Below, in pieces: positions 19,192 to 28,884 of a stretch of 64,000 nt of DNA. The DNA comes from Arenibacter sp041392165 (GTDB lineage Bacteria; Bacteroidota; Bacteroidia; Flavobacteriales; Flavobacteriaceae), in the NCBI GenBank assembly GCA_041392165.1, contig JAWKMN010000002.1, forward strand, positions 727,967-791,966, given 5' to 3'. A program made the position numbers and the translations under genes. Below the pieces are notes generated by a model. The model did not search any database and was not told the origin of the DNA. It saw nothing but the letters and a program-made list of their open reading frames with translations. Within the stretch, counting starts at the first letter, position 1. Every line of letters begins with the position of its first letter.

Positions 19192-20880
19192 ATGAAAAAT
19201 AATACATACGACGCTATTGTAGTAGGGTCTGGCATAACGGGTGGATGGGCTGCCAAGGAATTAACGGAAAAAGGACTCAAGACCCTGGTTCTGGAAAGGG
19301 GAAGGGAAGTAAAGCATCCCGAAGACTATACCAATACGTTTAAGGCTCCATGGGATTATAAGTACATGGGCCATGTTTCCCTCGAAGACAAAAAGGCCTA
19401 CCATGTGCAAAGCAAGAAGTACAATTTCAATGCCGGGAGCAAATCTTTTTTTGTAAATGACCTTGAACATCCCTATGTTCATCCCAAAGACAAGCCTTAT
19501 AGGTGGTTTAGGGGATACCAGACCGGGGGGCGTTCCTTAATATGGGGGAGAGGGGCCTATCGTTTTAGCGACCTTGATTTTGAGGCCAATCTGAAAGATG
19601 GTACAGGGGTAGATTGGCCCATAAGATACAAGGATTTGGCCCCTTGGTACGATTATGTTGAAAGCTATATAGGAGTGTGCGGATCTGTAGAGAACATATC
19701 CCATTTTCCCGACGGTAGGTTCCTGCCCCCCTTTGAGCTGAACCATGCCGAAAAGGTAATTAAAAAAAGGCTGGAGTCACATTACAAGGACCGATGGTTG
19801 ATACCTAACCGGGCGGCACACCTTACCCGTGCAAAACCCGGCCAATTTAAAGGAAGGTCCCAATGTATGTCCCGTAATATGTGCCACACAGGATGCCCCT
19901 TTGGAGCCTATTTTAGCAGTAACAGTACTACGCTTCCCGCGGCCAGGGATACAGGTAGGTTAACGTTACAATCAAACGCCATCGTTATTTCTGCATTGTA
20001 CGACCATAAGAACAATAGGGTTTCTGGGGTTCGTGTCATGGACAGTATCACCCAAAAAGAGACCGAATATTTTGCCAGGGTGGTATTCCTGTGTGCTTCC
20101 ACCATTGCTTCCACCGGAATCCTCTTAAATTCCAAGTCGGAGAGTTATCCAAACGGATTAGGGAATTCAAGTGGGGTATTGGGGCATTATTTAATGGACC
20201 ATCACAAGGACATTTCTTCTTCTGGAGTACTTGAGGGGTATCTGGATAGGATATATAGGGGGTATAGGCCTACTTCGGTAGCTGTTCCCCGATTTAGAAA
20301 TGTGAACGGTAATGAAATGAATTTTCTTAGAGGTTATGGTTTTTGGGGTGCCGCGGCCAGGGAAGGGATACATGTGGGAAAGCCCGGGGTAGGGGCTGCA
20401 TTTAAAGAGGCTTTGTCCTATCCAGGTCCTTGGAAGATGGCCCTTTCGGCTTATGGGGAATGTTTGCCGTACTATGAAAACAAAGTGGAATTGGATCCGG
20501 AACTGACCGATAAATGGGGGCTTCCCTTGCTAAAAATAACAGCGGAATTTGGCGATAATGAAATGAAAATGCGCCGGGACATGAAAGAACAGGCGAAGGA
20601 ATTACTGGAAGTAGCGGGCCTACAGGAAATCAAGGTCAATGAAGGGGCCAGTATACAGGGCGATGCGGTACATGAAATGGGTACGGCGAGAATGGGAAGG
20701 GATCCTAAGACCTCATTTCTCAACGCCTACAACCAAAGCCATGACATTCCCAATCTGTTCGTGACCGATGGTTCCTGTATGCCTTCTTCCGGTTATATGA
20801 GCCCATCGCTGACCTATATGGCCCTTACGGCAAGGGCGTGCGATTATGCCATTAGGCAAATGAAGAACAATGTATTCTAG
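19192..20880 (+). CDS. GMC-family flavin oxidoreductase (sugar dehydrogenase)
   Basis: 562 aa from the ATG at 19192; the frame runs 45 bp further upstream but the FAD motif AIVVGSGITGGWAAKEL then sits unusually far from the start. FAD-binding continues with TLVLERGREV and GGRSLIWGRG; the GMC C-terminal domain carries HEMGTARMG, DGSCMPSSGYMSPSLTYMAL. A Cys-rich insert (CMSRNMCHTGCPFG) is typical of the membrane-linked gluconate/fructoside dehydrogenase type. No signal peptide is seen. It pairs with the subunit-3-like gene 84 bp downstream and is the best candidate for making the 3-keto sugar. Confidence 0.92.
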   Translation: MKNNTYDAIVVGSGITGGWAAKELTEKGLKTLVLERGREVKHPEDYTNTFKAPWDYKYMGHVSLEDKKAYHVQSKKYNFNAGSKSFFVNDLEHPYVHPKDKPYRWFRGYQTGGRSLIWGRGAYRFSDLDFEANLKDGTGVDWPIRYKDLAPWYDYVESYIGVCGSVENISHFPDGRFLPPFELNHAEKVIKKRLESHYKDRWLIPNRAAHLTRAKPGQFKGRSQCMSRNMCHTGCPFGAYFSSNSTTLPAARDTGRLTLQSNAIVISALYDHKNNRVSGVRVMDSITQKETEYFARVVFLCASTIASTGILLNSKSESYPNGLGNSSGVLGHYLMDHHKDISSSGVLEGYLDRIYRGYRPTSVAVPRFRNVNGNEMNFLRGYGFWGAAAREGIHVGKPGVGAAFKEALSYPGPWKMALSAYGECLPYYENKVELDPELTDKWGLPLLKITAEFGDNEMKMRRDMKEQAKELLEVAGLQEIKVNEGASIQGDAVHEMGTARMGRDPKTSFLNAYNQSHDIPNLFVTDGSCMPSSGYMSPSLTYMALTARACDYAIRQMKNNVF

Positions 20881-20964
20881 TAAAACCAGGGAGATGTTTG
20901 TAGGGGTGTGATTTGTGAATGGATGCCCACAAGACCGATAGGGCAATAACACCAATTTAAGATT

Positions 20965-21531
20965 ATGGAAAGAAGAGAGGCAGTTATAAAAATATCATGG
21001 ATTGTAAAATCTGTTTATTTGGCCCCCGCAGTTTTTACGGGTTTGATGAGTTGCAAAAGTGAGGCTTCCCATTCCAACAATAAGGTATTTAACGATGATC
21101 AGGACAAATTGGTCAGGGCTATTGCGGATACCATCATTCCGAGAACGGAAACACCCAATGCCTCCGACGTAGAGGTGAATGTATATTTGGATTTGCTGCT
21201 TCAACAAGTTTATGATGATGTATATAAAAGTAGATTTCTAGCAGGATTGCATCAGTTTGATCTAAACTGTATGGACAATACGGGCAATAGATTTTTGGAG
21301 CTTAACGAAGGGGAAAAACTAAATTATCTTAATAGATTGGACCAAGAGGTATATGTCCAGGAAAGGGCTGATATGGAACCTTTTTTTCTTAGATTTAAGG
21401 AGCTTGTAGTAAGTATTTACTATTCAACTGAGGAAGGAGTGAAACAAAATTTGGATTATGTGCCCATCCCTGGGCCATATATAGGGGATGTTGAGGCAAC
21501 AGTAGATACAAGAATCATGAAGGGGAATTGA
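20965..21531 (+). CDS. Gluconate 2-dehydrogenase subunit 3-like protein
   Basis: 188 aa. The N-terminus combines an arginine pair (MERREAVIKI) with a hydrophobic stretch and a lipobox-like TGLMSC. The mature part matches the small-subunit family: DDQDKLVRAIADTIIPRTETP, then helices ending in PIPGPYIGD. In known members this subunit carries the Tat signal and escorts the GMC partner into the periplasm. Here the GMC protein also lacks its own leader, so the same arrangement is likely. It is the last gene of the susCD unit and converges on the sigma-factor gene. Confidence 0.85.
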   Translation: MERREAVIKISWIVKSVYLAPAVFTGLMSCKSEASHSNNKVFNDDQDKLVRAIADTIIPRTETPNASDVEVNVYLDLLLQQVYDDVYKSRFLAGLHQFDLNCMDNTGNRFLELNEGEKLNYLNRLDQEVYVQERADMEPFFLRFKELVVSIYYSTEEGVKQNLDYVPIPGPYIGDVEATVDTRIMKGN

Positions 21532-21624
21532 TTTCAAAATCAATTTGGGAAACACTTTTGTTTTCTAAAACCAAATAGACTTTGTTGGTTGCCTTTGATG
21601 TTTTAAAACAAATGCAAAAAAATA

Positions 21625-22200
21625 CTAGATATTATATGGCAAGAATAGTAATACAAGACTATTTTTTTTGTGCTTGAGCCAATTCTTTATGGCTTGAGTG
21701 GCACGACTAATATGCTTTTCCACGGCCTTTTCTGAGATGTCCAATTGAGAGGCTATTTCCTTGTGCTTGTATCCGGATTTCTTGCTGAGCAAAAAGACTT
21801 CCCTGTTTTTCTTAGGAAGTTGCGATATGGCCATTTCCAACAATTTCATTCTTTCTTCCATAACCGATTCATCCCTTTCCACAAAATCCATAAGAATAGA
21901 GTTTTTTATATCCGCTAATGCAACCTCTTCTTTTTTAAGCTTTTGGTATTCCTTAATAAAAGTGTTATAAACGGATCTATACAGGTAGCTCTTTAAAGAA
22001 GATCTGATATCTAGGGTATCTTTTTTAATCCAAATTTTCACTAAGGTTTGTTGCACAATGTCTTCTGCACGGTCTAGATCTTTGGTTAAATTATAACAAT
22101 ACACAACAAGGCCTGTATAATAAATATCGTATAGGTTTTTATAGGCCCTTTCATCTCCTTTTTTAAGGCTTTCCAGTAAAAAAGTGTCTTTGATATGCAA
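21625..22200 (-). CDS. ECF RNA polymerase sigma factor (FecI-like)
   Basis: 191 aa. Region 2 is at about 20-85 (YKNLYDIYYTGLVVYCYNLT, DIVQQTLVKIW) and region 4 at about 128-180 (LPKKNREVFLLSKKSGYKHKEIA, SEKAVEKHISRATQAIKNWL). It belongs to the Bacteroidota-specific ECF group that pairs with FecR. It diverges from the fecR gene with 134 bp between them, rather than the more usual same-direction layout. It should direct transcription of the susC/susD pair at 23649-28841. Confidence 0.93.
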   Translation of the reverse strand: MHIKDTFLLESLKKGDERAYKNLYDIYYTGLVVYCYNLTKDLDRAEDIVQQTLVKIWIKKDTLDIRSSLKSYLYRSVYNTFIKEYQKLKKEEVALADIKNSILMDFVERDESVMEERMKLLEMAISQLPKKNREVFLLSKKSGYKHKEIASQLDISEKAVEKHISRATQAIKNWLKHKKNSLVLLFLPYNI

Positions 22201-22293
22201 AATTTAAATATGGTTGGTTGGTGGTTAGGCCGGATAAAATTGGTAAATAATTATCGAAGTTTAAAAAAAAGTTGTAAAAAATGTAGGGATTGT

Positions 22294-22304
22294 AAAAAAA
22301 TCGG
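22294..22304 (+). promoter_or_regulatory. Shared AAAAAAATCGG element before fecR (copy 1)
   Basis: AAAAAAATCGG lies 30 bp before fecR and again at 23563-23573 before the STN-type susC. Two matches of 11 bp, seven of them A, are weak evidence; it could be part of an ECF-dependent promoter. Confidence 0.25.
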
Positions 22305-22334
22305 GGTCATACTTGTGTAAGTCATAATTAAAAT

Positions 22335-23501
22335 ATGGAAAATAATACTTTGGAACATCTTATTCAAGATTACTTAGATGGGAAAATTGAGGAATCCAAG
22401 ATGTATGCAGATATTCAGGCGTATTCCCTGAAAGAGGTGAAACAATATTTTTCCGATGCTATGGAAGTGGATTATTTGATGTCCAATAAACATTTAGAGG
22501 TAGATAAAGAACTTGCCTACAAGGATTTTCTAGAGCAAATTAAATTACATGCCCTTAATGCACAGAAACCTAAGATTAAGGGCATCCGCACATTATGGAA
22601 ATATGCCGCAATTTTTATAAGTATCGTAGGACTGGGGCTAGGGGTAATTTTCTTGTCCAAATCCAACAGTGGACAGGATAACATAACCATAGCCAATGAA
22701 GAGGTAAATCTACTGTTGGGCAACGGTAAGTTGGAAATCATCAAAGAGACCGGTAGTACAAATGTTTTGGATTCCGAAGGAAATGTAATTGCTGTTCAGA
22801 CCGGGGATAAAATTAAGTATAATCCAGAAAAGCAATCCAAAGTAGTACAGTATAATGAATTAAGTGTTCCCTACGGAAAGAAGTTTGAATTGGAATTGTC
22901 GGATGGTACTGTGATATATGTTAATTCTGGATCTGTTTTAAAATACCCTACTAGTTTTTTAACAGGGAACAATAGGGAAGTTATTCTGAAAGGGGAAGCT
23001 TTTTTTAAGGTAGCCGAGGATAGGGAACATCCGTTTATAGTGAATTCTGGATCTGTTAACGTAAGGGTGCTGGGTACGGAATTCAATATATCCGCTTATA
23101 AGGAAGATATGGAAATCAGTACCGTTTTGGTCTCGGGCAGTGTACAATTGTACGACTCCTTGTCGGTAGGCTCTCAACGGTCAAACATACAACTGCTACC
23201 TGGAGAAAGGGGAACATGGAGCAAAAATCAGCAGAGCTTTAAAACGGATAAGGTGGATACTTCCATTTTTACATCATGGGTGCAAGGGAAACTTATTTTC
23301 AGGGATTTGCCCTTTAAACAAATCCGTTCACAATTGGAAAGACATTACAATGTAACCATTGTTAATGCCAATACCGAGTTGGACAACAATACCTTCAGTG
23401 CCAATTTTGAGGAAGAAACCATAGAGGAGGTATTGGAAATTTTGGACAGGACTTACGGGATAGATTATTCTATAAAGGAGAATAAAATAATTATTGATTA
23501 A
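22335..23501 (+). CDS. FecR-family anti-sigma factor
   Basis: 388 aa. N-terminal cytoplasmic part (1-86), a single transmembrane helix at about 88-108 (WKYAAIFISIVGLGLGVIFL), a periplasmic FecR domain (YGKKFELELSDGTVIYVNSGS, GEAFFKVAEDREHPFIV) and a C-terminal DUF4974 domain (FRDLPFKQIRSQLERHYNV). It should hold the ECF sigma factor until the STN domain of the downstream SusC signals that substrate is present. The next gene, susC with STN, starts 147 bp downstream. Confidence 0.93.
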   Translation: MENNTLEHLIQDYLDGKIEESKMYADIQAYSLKEVKQYFSDAMEVDYLMSNKHLEVDKELAYKDFLEQIKLHALNAQKPKIKGIRTLWKYAAIFISIVGLGLGVIFLSKSNSGQDNITIANEEVNLLLGNGKLEIIKETGSTNVLDSEGNVIAVQTGDKIKYNPEKQSKVVQYNELSVPYGKKFELELSDGTVIYVNSGSVLKYPTSFLTGNNREVILKGEAFFKVAEDREHPFIVNSGSVNVRVLGTEFNISAYKEDMEISTVLVSGSVQLYDSLSVGSQRSNIQLLPGERGTWSKNQQSFKTDKVDTSIFTSWVQGKLIFRDLPFKQIRSQLERHYNVTIVNANTELDNNTFSANFEEETIEEVLEILDRTYGIDYSIKENKIIID

Positions 23502-23562
23502 ATAATAAACCAAAAACAGCCTATGACATAAACGTGTAAAATTAATAGTACGATCAACCTCA

Positions 23563-23573
23563 AAAAAAATCGG
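23563..23573 (+). promoter_or_regulatory. Shared AAAAAAATCGG element before susC (copy 2)
   Basis: Second copy of the 11-bp match found upstream of fecR, here 75 bp before the susC start. No TAnnTTTG element was seen for this gene, which fits control by an alternative sigma factor. Confidence 0.25.
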
Positions 23574-23648
23574 AAAATGCTCGTAACATTTCCCGACTTA
23601 AAGGATTGGTCAAAAATAGTGTAACCATTTAATAACCATAACAAAAGT

Positions 23649-26600
23649 ATGAAAAAACTGATTAATATCGGGTGTACGTTCATGTGCGCTCTAAAGTGGG
23701 ATCTTAAAATGAAGCTGACTGCCCTTTTTCTTTTAGTTTGTATGCTACAGATCAATGCCACCACCTATTCCCAAAAAACAAGAATATCACTGGATATGAG
23801 CGATGTACAGTTAAGTGAGGTGCTTAATAGAATAGAGACTATTTCCGAGTTCAAGTTTTTTGTGGACACACAGAAAATAGATGTAAAAAGAGAGGTAAAT
23901 ATAAAGGCGGAAAAGGAAAGGATTTTTGATATACTGGATAGGCTTTTTAGTGGAACCAATATTACTTATGAGGTTTATAAGAAGCAGATTCTACTCAAAA
24001 AGGCAGACCTTAAACCCGCAACGTCCAAGTCCAGCGGTTCCGGCCAAAATGTTATTGAGATCGATAATTATCAACAGGCAATTACGGGAACCATTACCGA
24101 TGAAAATGGCACTCCTTTGCCTGGAGCCAATATTCTTGAAAAAGGTACCACCAATGGAACACAGGCCGATTTTGATGGTAATTTTTCAATTGAAGTAGCC
24201 GATGAAAATGCCACTTTAGTGGTTTCCTATATTGGGTTTGCAACCAAAGAGGTTCCCATTATGGACCGATCCAATATTTCAGTGATTTTGGAAGAAAAAG
24301 TGGTAGGGATGGATGAAGTTGTTGTTGTGGGCTACGGAACGGTAAAAAAGGTCGATTTGACCGGTTCCGTTTCCTCCGTTGATGGCGATGATCTTTCGCG
24401 CAACAAGTCGTCTTTAAAAATAACGGATGCCATGCAAGGGTCCATGGCCGGGGTTACGGTTACCAATAACAATGCCGTTCCGGGATCCGTTGGCTCTATT
24501 AGGGTTAGGGGGGTAACAACAATCGGGGACAGTAACCCATTGGTAATTATTGACGGTGTTCCCGGAAATATTTCCAATATAAGATCAACCGATATCGAAA
24601 GCATTTCTGTTTTAAAGGATGCGGCCGCTGCCTCTATATATGGTTCAAAAGCTGCGGCCGGGGTTGTCGTGATAACGACCAAAAGGGCAAGGTCCGGGGA
24701 ACTGAGCCTTTCCTATGATGCCGTATCCGGTTATAGTAGGCCAACAACATTGCCCAAGTATTCGGGTGCCTCAAGGTATATGCAAATGGTCAATGAACTA
24801 ATTTGGAACGATGCCGGTAATGTAGGGACGGAATATCCCAGGTTTCCTAAAGAACTTATAGAGAATTATGAATCGCTGCATGCCGCCAATCCAAATTTAT
24901 ATCCAGATTCGGATTGGAATGATTACATAAATGACTTTGCCCTTCGCCAAAGCCATACGATCGGTTTTGCTGCGGGCCAGGACAAGGTCTCTACCAGAGG
25001 TACCGTGTCCTATGACTCTGAAGAGCCCGTAATGGGCAGTAATCCGTACAAACAAATTACCACAAGGGTCAATAACGATATCGTTGTCAATGAAAAATTG
25101 ACGGCCCATATTGATATTCAATACATGAATTCCAATGTCAAGCGTCCGCCCATGGATATAAATATAAATCTTTTGAGCAATGAGCCAACGGAGATTGCAT
25201 ATTGGTCCGATGGAAGAGTGGCCAATTACAGAAATGGCGATAATTTCATAGCCTTGGCATTGAGTGGTGGTACGGATGAGATTTGGACCAATGAAGTCAG
25301 TGGAAGGCTTGCCCTTGATTTTATGCCAATCGACGGACTGAAAATTTCCGGGATAGTCGCTCCCAACTTAAATTTTTACAAGAGAAAGAATCATCATATA
25401 GCACTTCCAATGACCACTTGGGAAGATCCAAATATAATTACGGGATATGTTGGTGGTGTTCAAAAAACAAGTCTGAGCGAGCAGAGAAACGATAGTTATA
25501 GATTAACTACGCAGTTGTTGATCAATTATTCCAAAACATTCGGGAACCATACATTGAATGCACTGGGGGGCTTTGAAAATTTCACTTCGTTTAACGAGCA
25601 ACTCGGTGCCTCCCGAAAGCAATACGAACTTGATAATTTTCCGTATCTAAATCTAGGCCCTATCGATTTAAGGGATAACTCGGGAACCGCTTGGGAATAT
25701 GCCAGTAGATCGTATTTTGGAAGGGTCGATTATAACTACAAATCCAAATACCTAATCCAGGCGAATGCCCGATATGATGGATCTGCCCGTTTTGGCAAGG
25801 GCCACAGATGGGGTCTGTTCCCTTCCCTTTCCGCGGGATGGGTAATTTCGGAAGAATCTTTCCTGAAGGACTTTAGGCCCCTATCATTTTTAAAGTTCAG
25901 GGCATCCTGGGGAACCTTGGGAAATGAAAGAATTGGAAATTATCCTTATCAAGCAACCCTTGCATTTACCAATGCCCTATTCTATAATGGATCCAATGTA
26001 GCAGCGAGTCAAGCGGCCTATGTCCCAAGATTTGTTGTTCCGGATATTTCATGGGAAACGACCCGTACGGCCAATTTTGGAATTGATGCCAGTTTTTTGG
26101 ACGACAAATTGTCCATAATCGTCGATTATTATGAGAAAAAGACCAGTGACATGTTGCTCCCCTTGGAGATACCCGATTATATCGGGCTGGACAATCCCAA
26201 TCAGAATACCGGTCTAATGGATACCAAAGGATGGGATTTGGCCATAAGTTATAATAACAATATAGGTGATCTGTATTATAAATTTTCCGGCAATGTTTCT
26301 GATTCCAAAACCAAAATGGGCGATTTGGGCGGTACCCAATTTCTTGGTGATCTTGTGAAATATGAAGGAAGTGAATTCGATGAATGGTTCGGGTATAAGG
26401 CCGAGGGTTTGTACCAAACTGCGGAGGAAGTGGCCAATTCGGCAACGATAAACAATAGGGTACAGCCCGGCGACCTTAAATATACCGACATTAGTGGTCC
26501 GGACGGCATACCGGATGGAATTATATCGGCAGAATATGACAAAGTATTATTAGGAGGTTCCTTGCCCCGATTTGAATATGGCGGAAATCTTTTTTTAAGA

Positions 26601-27071
26601 TATAAAAATTTTGATTTCAACATAGTTGTCCATGGCATTGGCCAACAGAACAAATATTTGAACAATTATGTAGTTCAGGCAGTTAGAAATGGAGGATTGG
26701 GATCTCCTGCCTATATTGATGGAAATTATTGGAGTGCATACAACACTCCCGAGGAGAATGCAAATGCCTTTTATCCCCGATTATCAGTGATAGGTTCGGG
26801 AGGACTGAACAGGAACAATGGGAACAATTATGTCACATCCGATTACTGGTTGATCAATGGTGGTTTTCTTCGGTTAAAAAACCTCGTTTTAGGCTGGTCA
26901 TTGCCCGATTCGATCATTGAAAAGCTAAAGATTCAGGATTTCAGAATTTACGGGAACGTCACCAATCCCTTTTCCATTGATAAATTCCCCAAAGGATGGG
27001 ACCCACAGTTTTCAACATCGGGATATTTCGTTACAAAATCCTTTGCATTGGGTATTTCCATAAAACTTTAA
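23649..27071 (+). CDS. SusC-type TonB-dependent transporter with STN signalling domain
   Basis: 1140 aa. After a signal sequence (LTALFLLVCMLQINATTYSQ) comes an STN domain at about 45-117 (LDMSDVQLSEVLNRIE, ILDRLFSGTNITYEV), the CarboxypepD_reg-like domain at about 147-225 (TGTITDENGTPLPGANI), the plug start DEVVVVGYGTVKKVDLTGSV, and the barrel ending in FALGISIKL. The STN domain contacts FecR in the periplasm, so this is the sensing transporter of the ECF/FecR relay. It pairs with susD 18 bp downstream. Substrate unknown; nearby oxidoreductases and a sulfatase suggest a modified, perhaps sulfated glycan. Confidence 0.95.
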   Translation: MKKLINIGCTFMCALKWDLKMKLTALFLLVCMLQINATTYSQKTRISLDMSDVQLSEVLNRIETISEFKFFVDTQKIDVKREVNIKAEKERIFDILDRLFSGTNITYEVYKKQILLKKADLKPATSKSSGSGQNVIEIDNYQQAITGTITDENGTPLPGANILEKGTTNGTQADFDGNFSIEVADENATLVVSYIGFATKEVPIMDRSNISVILEEKVVGMDEVVVVGYGTVKKVDLTGSVSSVDGDDLSRNKSSLKITDAMQGSMAGVTVTNNNAVPGSVGSIRVRGVTTIGDSNPLVIIDGVPGNISNIRSTDIESISVLKDAAAASIYGSKAAAGVVVITTKRARSGELSLSYDAVSGYSRPTTLPKYSGASRYMQMVNELIWNDAGNVGTEYPRFPKELIENYESLHAANPNLYPDSDWNDYINDFALRQSHTIGFAAGQDKVSTRGTVSYDSEEPVMGSNPYKQITTRVNNDIVVNEKLTAHIDIQYMNSNVKRPPMDININLLSNEPTEIAYWSDGRVANYRNGDNFIALALSGGTDEIWTNEVSGRLALDFMPIDGLKISGIVAPNLNFYKRKNHHIALPMTTWEDPNIITGYVGGVQKTSLSEQRNDSYRLTTQLLINYSKTFGNHTLNALGGFENFTSFNEQLGASRKQYELDNFPYLNLGPIDLRDNSGTAWEYASRSYFGRVDYNYKSKYLIQANARYDGSARFGKGHRWGLFPSLSAGWVISEESFLKDFRPLSFLKFRASWGTLGNERIGNYPYQATLAFTNALFYNGSNVAASQAAYVPRFVVPDISWETTRTANFGIDASFLDDKLSIIVDYYEKKTSDMLLPLEIPDYIGLDNPNQNTGLMDTKGWDLAISYNNNIGDLYYKFSGNVSDSKTKMGDLGGTQFLGDLVKYEGSEFDEWFGYKAEGLYQTAEEVANSATINNRVQPGDLKYTDISGPDGIPDGIISAEYDKVLLGGSLPRFEYGGNLFLRYKNFDFNIVVHGIGQQNKYLNNYVVQAVRNGGLGSPAYIDGNYWSAYNTPEENANAFYPRLSVIGSGGLNRNNGNNYVTSDYWLINGGFLRLKNLVLGWSLPDSIIEKLKIQDFRIYGNVTNPFSIDKFPKGWDPQFSTSGYFVTKSFALGISIKL

Positions 27072-27089
27072 ACATATAAATGTTAAGAT

Positions 27090-28841
27090 ATGAAACATAT
27101 AATTAATAAAATAAATAGTGCTTTATTACTGGCTTTTCTATTAATGGGATGTGATGACAGTGCTCTTGATCTAAATCCTTTGGCGGAGGTTTCAAGTGAA
27201 ACTTGGTTTTTAAACGATCAGGAAGTTGAAACGTCATTGAATTATTTGTTCGATATTAGATTTTGGAACCCCAATCCAGACCCCCTATATTTCGAAGGAG
27301 GTGGCTGGTTGGATAGTTTTTCCGATGATTGGGCCAATAGAAACAGTCTGACCTCTGTTACCGGAGGTACCATCAATGGTCAAACTTCTTATGTGGAAGA
27401 TTGGTGGTCCATTTATTATAAGGGCATTTCCGCTGCAAATCGGTTATTGGAGAACTTGGATTCCCCAAAGTACGGGATTGCGGAAGATAAGTTAAACATT
27501 TATAAGGCGAATGCCCGATTTGTAAGGGCCAGTATGTACTCAAAATTAATATTTTATTGGGGAGATGTTCCCTACATAGATCGCACCTTGAGTATTGATG
27601 AGGCATTCGCTATTGGTAGAATTGACAAAATGGACGTTTTGAAAAATATTTATGCCGACTATGATTATGCGGCGTCTCTATTGCCCGAAACCTATTCTGG
27701 TACACAATATGCCACCAAAGGTGCTGCCTTGGCCATGAAATCGCGTATTGCCCTGTACATGGAAGATTGGGAAGCGGCCCGGGATGCCGCAAAGGCATGT
27801 ATGGATCTAAACCAGTTTGGTCTTTATCCCGATTTTGAGGAACTTTTCCGATCCAAAACCCAAAATACCAGTGAATCCGTTTTTTCCATTGCGCAATCGG
27901 TGTCTTTGGGCCGTTGGGAAGATGGGGATTTTATAAGGCCGGCGAATACAAGACATGTTTCCCCTCGGAGTAACGGGGGCAATATGTTCGTATGGCCCTC
28001 TTGGGACCTGTTCAACTCCTTTCTGTGTACGGATGGTCTGCCAATAGATGAATCCCCTTTGTACAACCCTCGGAAACCATTTGAGAATAGAGACCCAAGA
28101 TGTACCGCAACGATCATAGAATTTGGAACCCAACATGGAGGGGTAATCTATCAACCTCATCCTGATTCACTTCAAACAACCAATTACCTTACCGGGGAGC
28201 GTGTTCTCAATTCCGATTCCAGAGGCGTTATCCAATGGGCGTCGTTCAATGGCTTGGGATGGAAAAAAGGGTACGATTCGGATTGGTTCGATGATTTTAC
28301 TGCGGCGCCCGAACACCATGTAATTCGCTATGCCGATGTTCTGCTCATCTATGCCGAAGCCATGATCGAATTAAATGAAATAGACGCATCGGTATTGGAG
28401 GCAATTAATCGCGTTCGGGCCCGTGCCTATAAAGTAGACCATGCCCAAACATCCGATTATCCTGCGCTTTCTTCTACAAATCAATCAGAACTAAGGAGGT
28501 CGCTAAGAATTGAAAGACGAATGGAGTTTGCGTGGGAAGGGTTAAGACATGCGGACATTGTTAGGTGGAGATTGGCCGAAAAAGTACTTAATACCAAAAA
28601 CTATGGTATGATCGATCCACCGGAGCAAAGAATAAAAATAATTGAACCAGGGTTGTGGTTTTTTCCCGAAACTCCCCCTATTGATGAAGATGGTGTAACC
28701 GATTTTACCTCCATGTACAATAATGGCTATATTAAAATCCTGACCGAAAGGTATTTTGATAAGAATGTCCATTATTTATGGCCAATTCCTTCAAAGGAAA
28801 TTCTCATTAACCCGAATATGAAACAGAACCCGGGATACTAA
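27090..28841 (+). CDS. RagB/SusD-type glycan-binding lipoprotein
   Basis: 583 aa. Lipobox LLMGC followed by DDSALDLNPLAEVS, the usual SusD opening. TPR-like helices appear (ANARFVRASMYSKLIFYWGD, AAYDAA-type repeats), and the C-terminus has RIERRMEFAWEGLRHADIVRW and YLWPIPSKEILINPNMKQNPGY (the PIPxxEI and NPGY signatures). It completes the second SusCD pair. A hairpin terminator follows 11 bp after the stop. Confidence 0.94.
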   Translation: MKHIINKINSALLLAFLLMGCDDSALDLNPLAEVSSETWFLNDQEVETSLNYLFDIRFWNPNPDPLYFEGGGWLDSFSDDWANRNSLTSVTGGTINGQTSYVEDWWSIYYKGISAANRLLENLDSPKYGIAEDKLNIYKANARFVRASMYSKLIFYWGDVPYIDRTLSIDEAFAIGRIDKMDVLKNIYADYDYAASLLPETYSGTQYATKGAALAMKSRIALYMEDWEAARDAAKACMDLNQFGLYPDFEELFRSKTQNTSESVFSIAQSVSLGRWEDGDFIRPANTRHVSPRSNGGNMFVWPSWDLFNSFLCTDGLPIDESPLYNPRKPFENRDPRCTATIIEFGTQHGGVIYQPHPDSLQTTNYLTGERVLNSDSRGVIQWASFNGLGWKKGYDSDWFDDFTAAPEHHVIRYADVLLIYAEAMIELNEIDASVLEAINRVRARAYKVDHAQTSDYPALSSTNQSELRRSLRIERRMEFAWEGLRHADIVRWRLAEKVLNTKNYGMIDPPEQRIKIIEPGLWFFPETPPIDEDGVTDFTSMYNNGYIKILTERYFDKNVHYLWPIPSKEILINPNMKQNPGY

Positions 28842-28852
28842 TTAAAAAATGG

Positions 28853-28884
28853 ATTGCATCTGGTAGTTTTTAACCAGATGCAAT
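28853..28884 (+). terminator. Hairpin terminator after the second susD
   Basis: Perfect 12-bp stem ATTGCATCTGGT / ACCAGATGCAAT around an 8-nt loop containing TTTTT. It is preceded by an A run and lacks a long T tail on the plus strand, so it may act as an mRNA-stabilising end as much as an intrinsic terminator. Confidence 0.6.

Noticed and set aside
21526..21545. AATTGATT/AATCAATT hairpin as a terminator between convergent genes
   Set aside because: Stem is all AT but for two pairs, with no T run; too weak to call.
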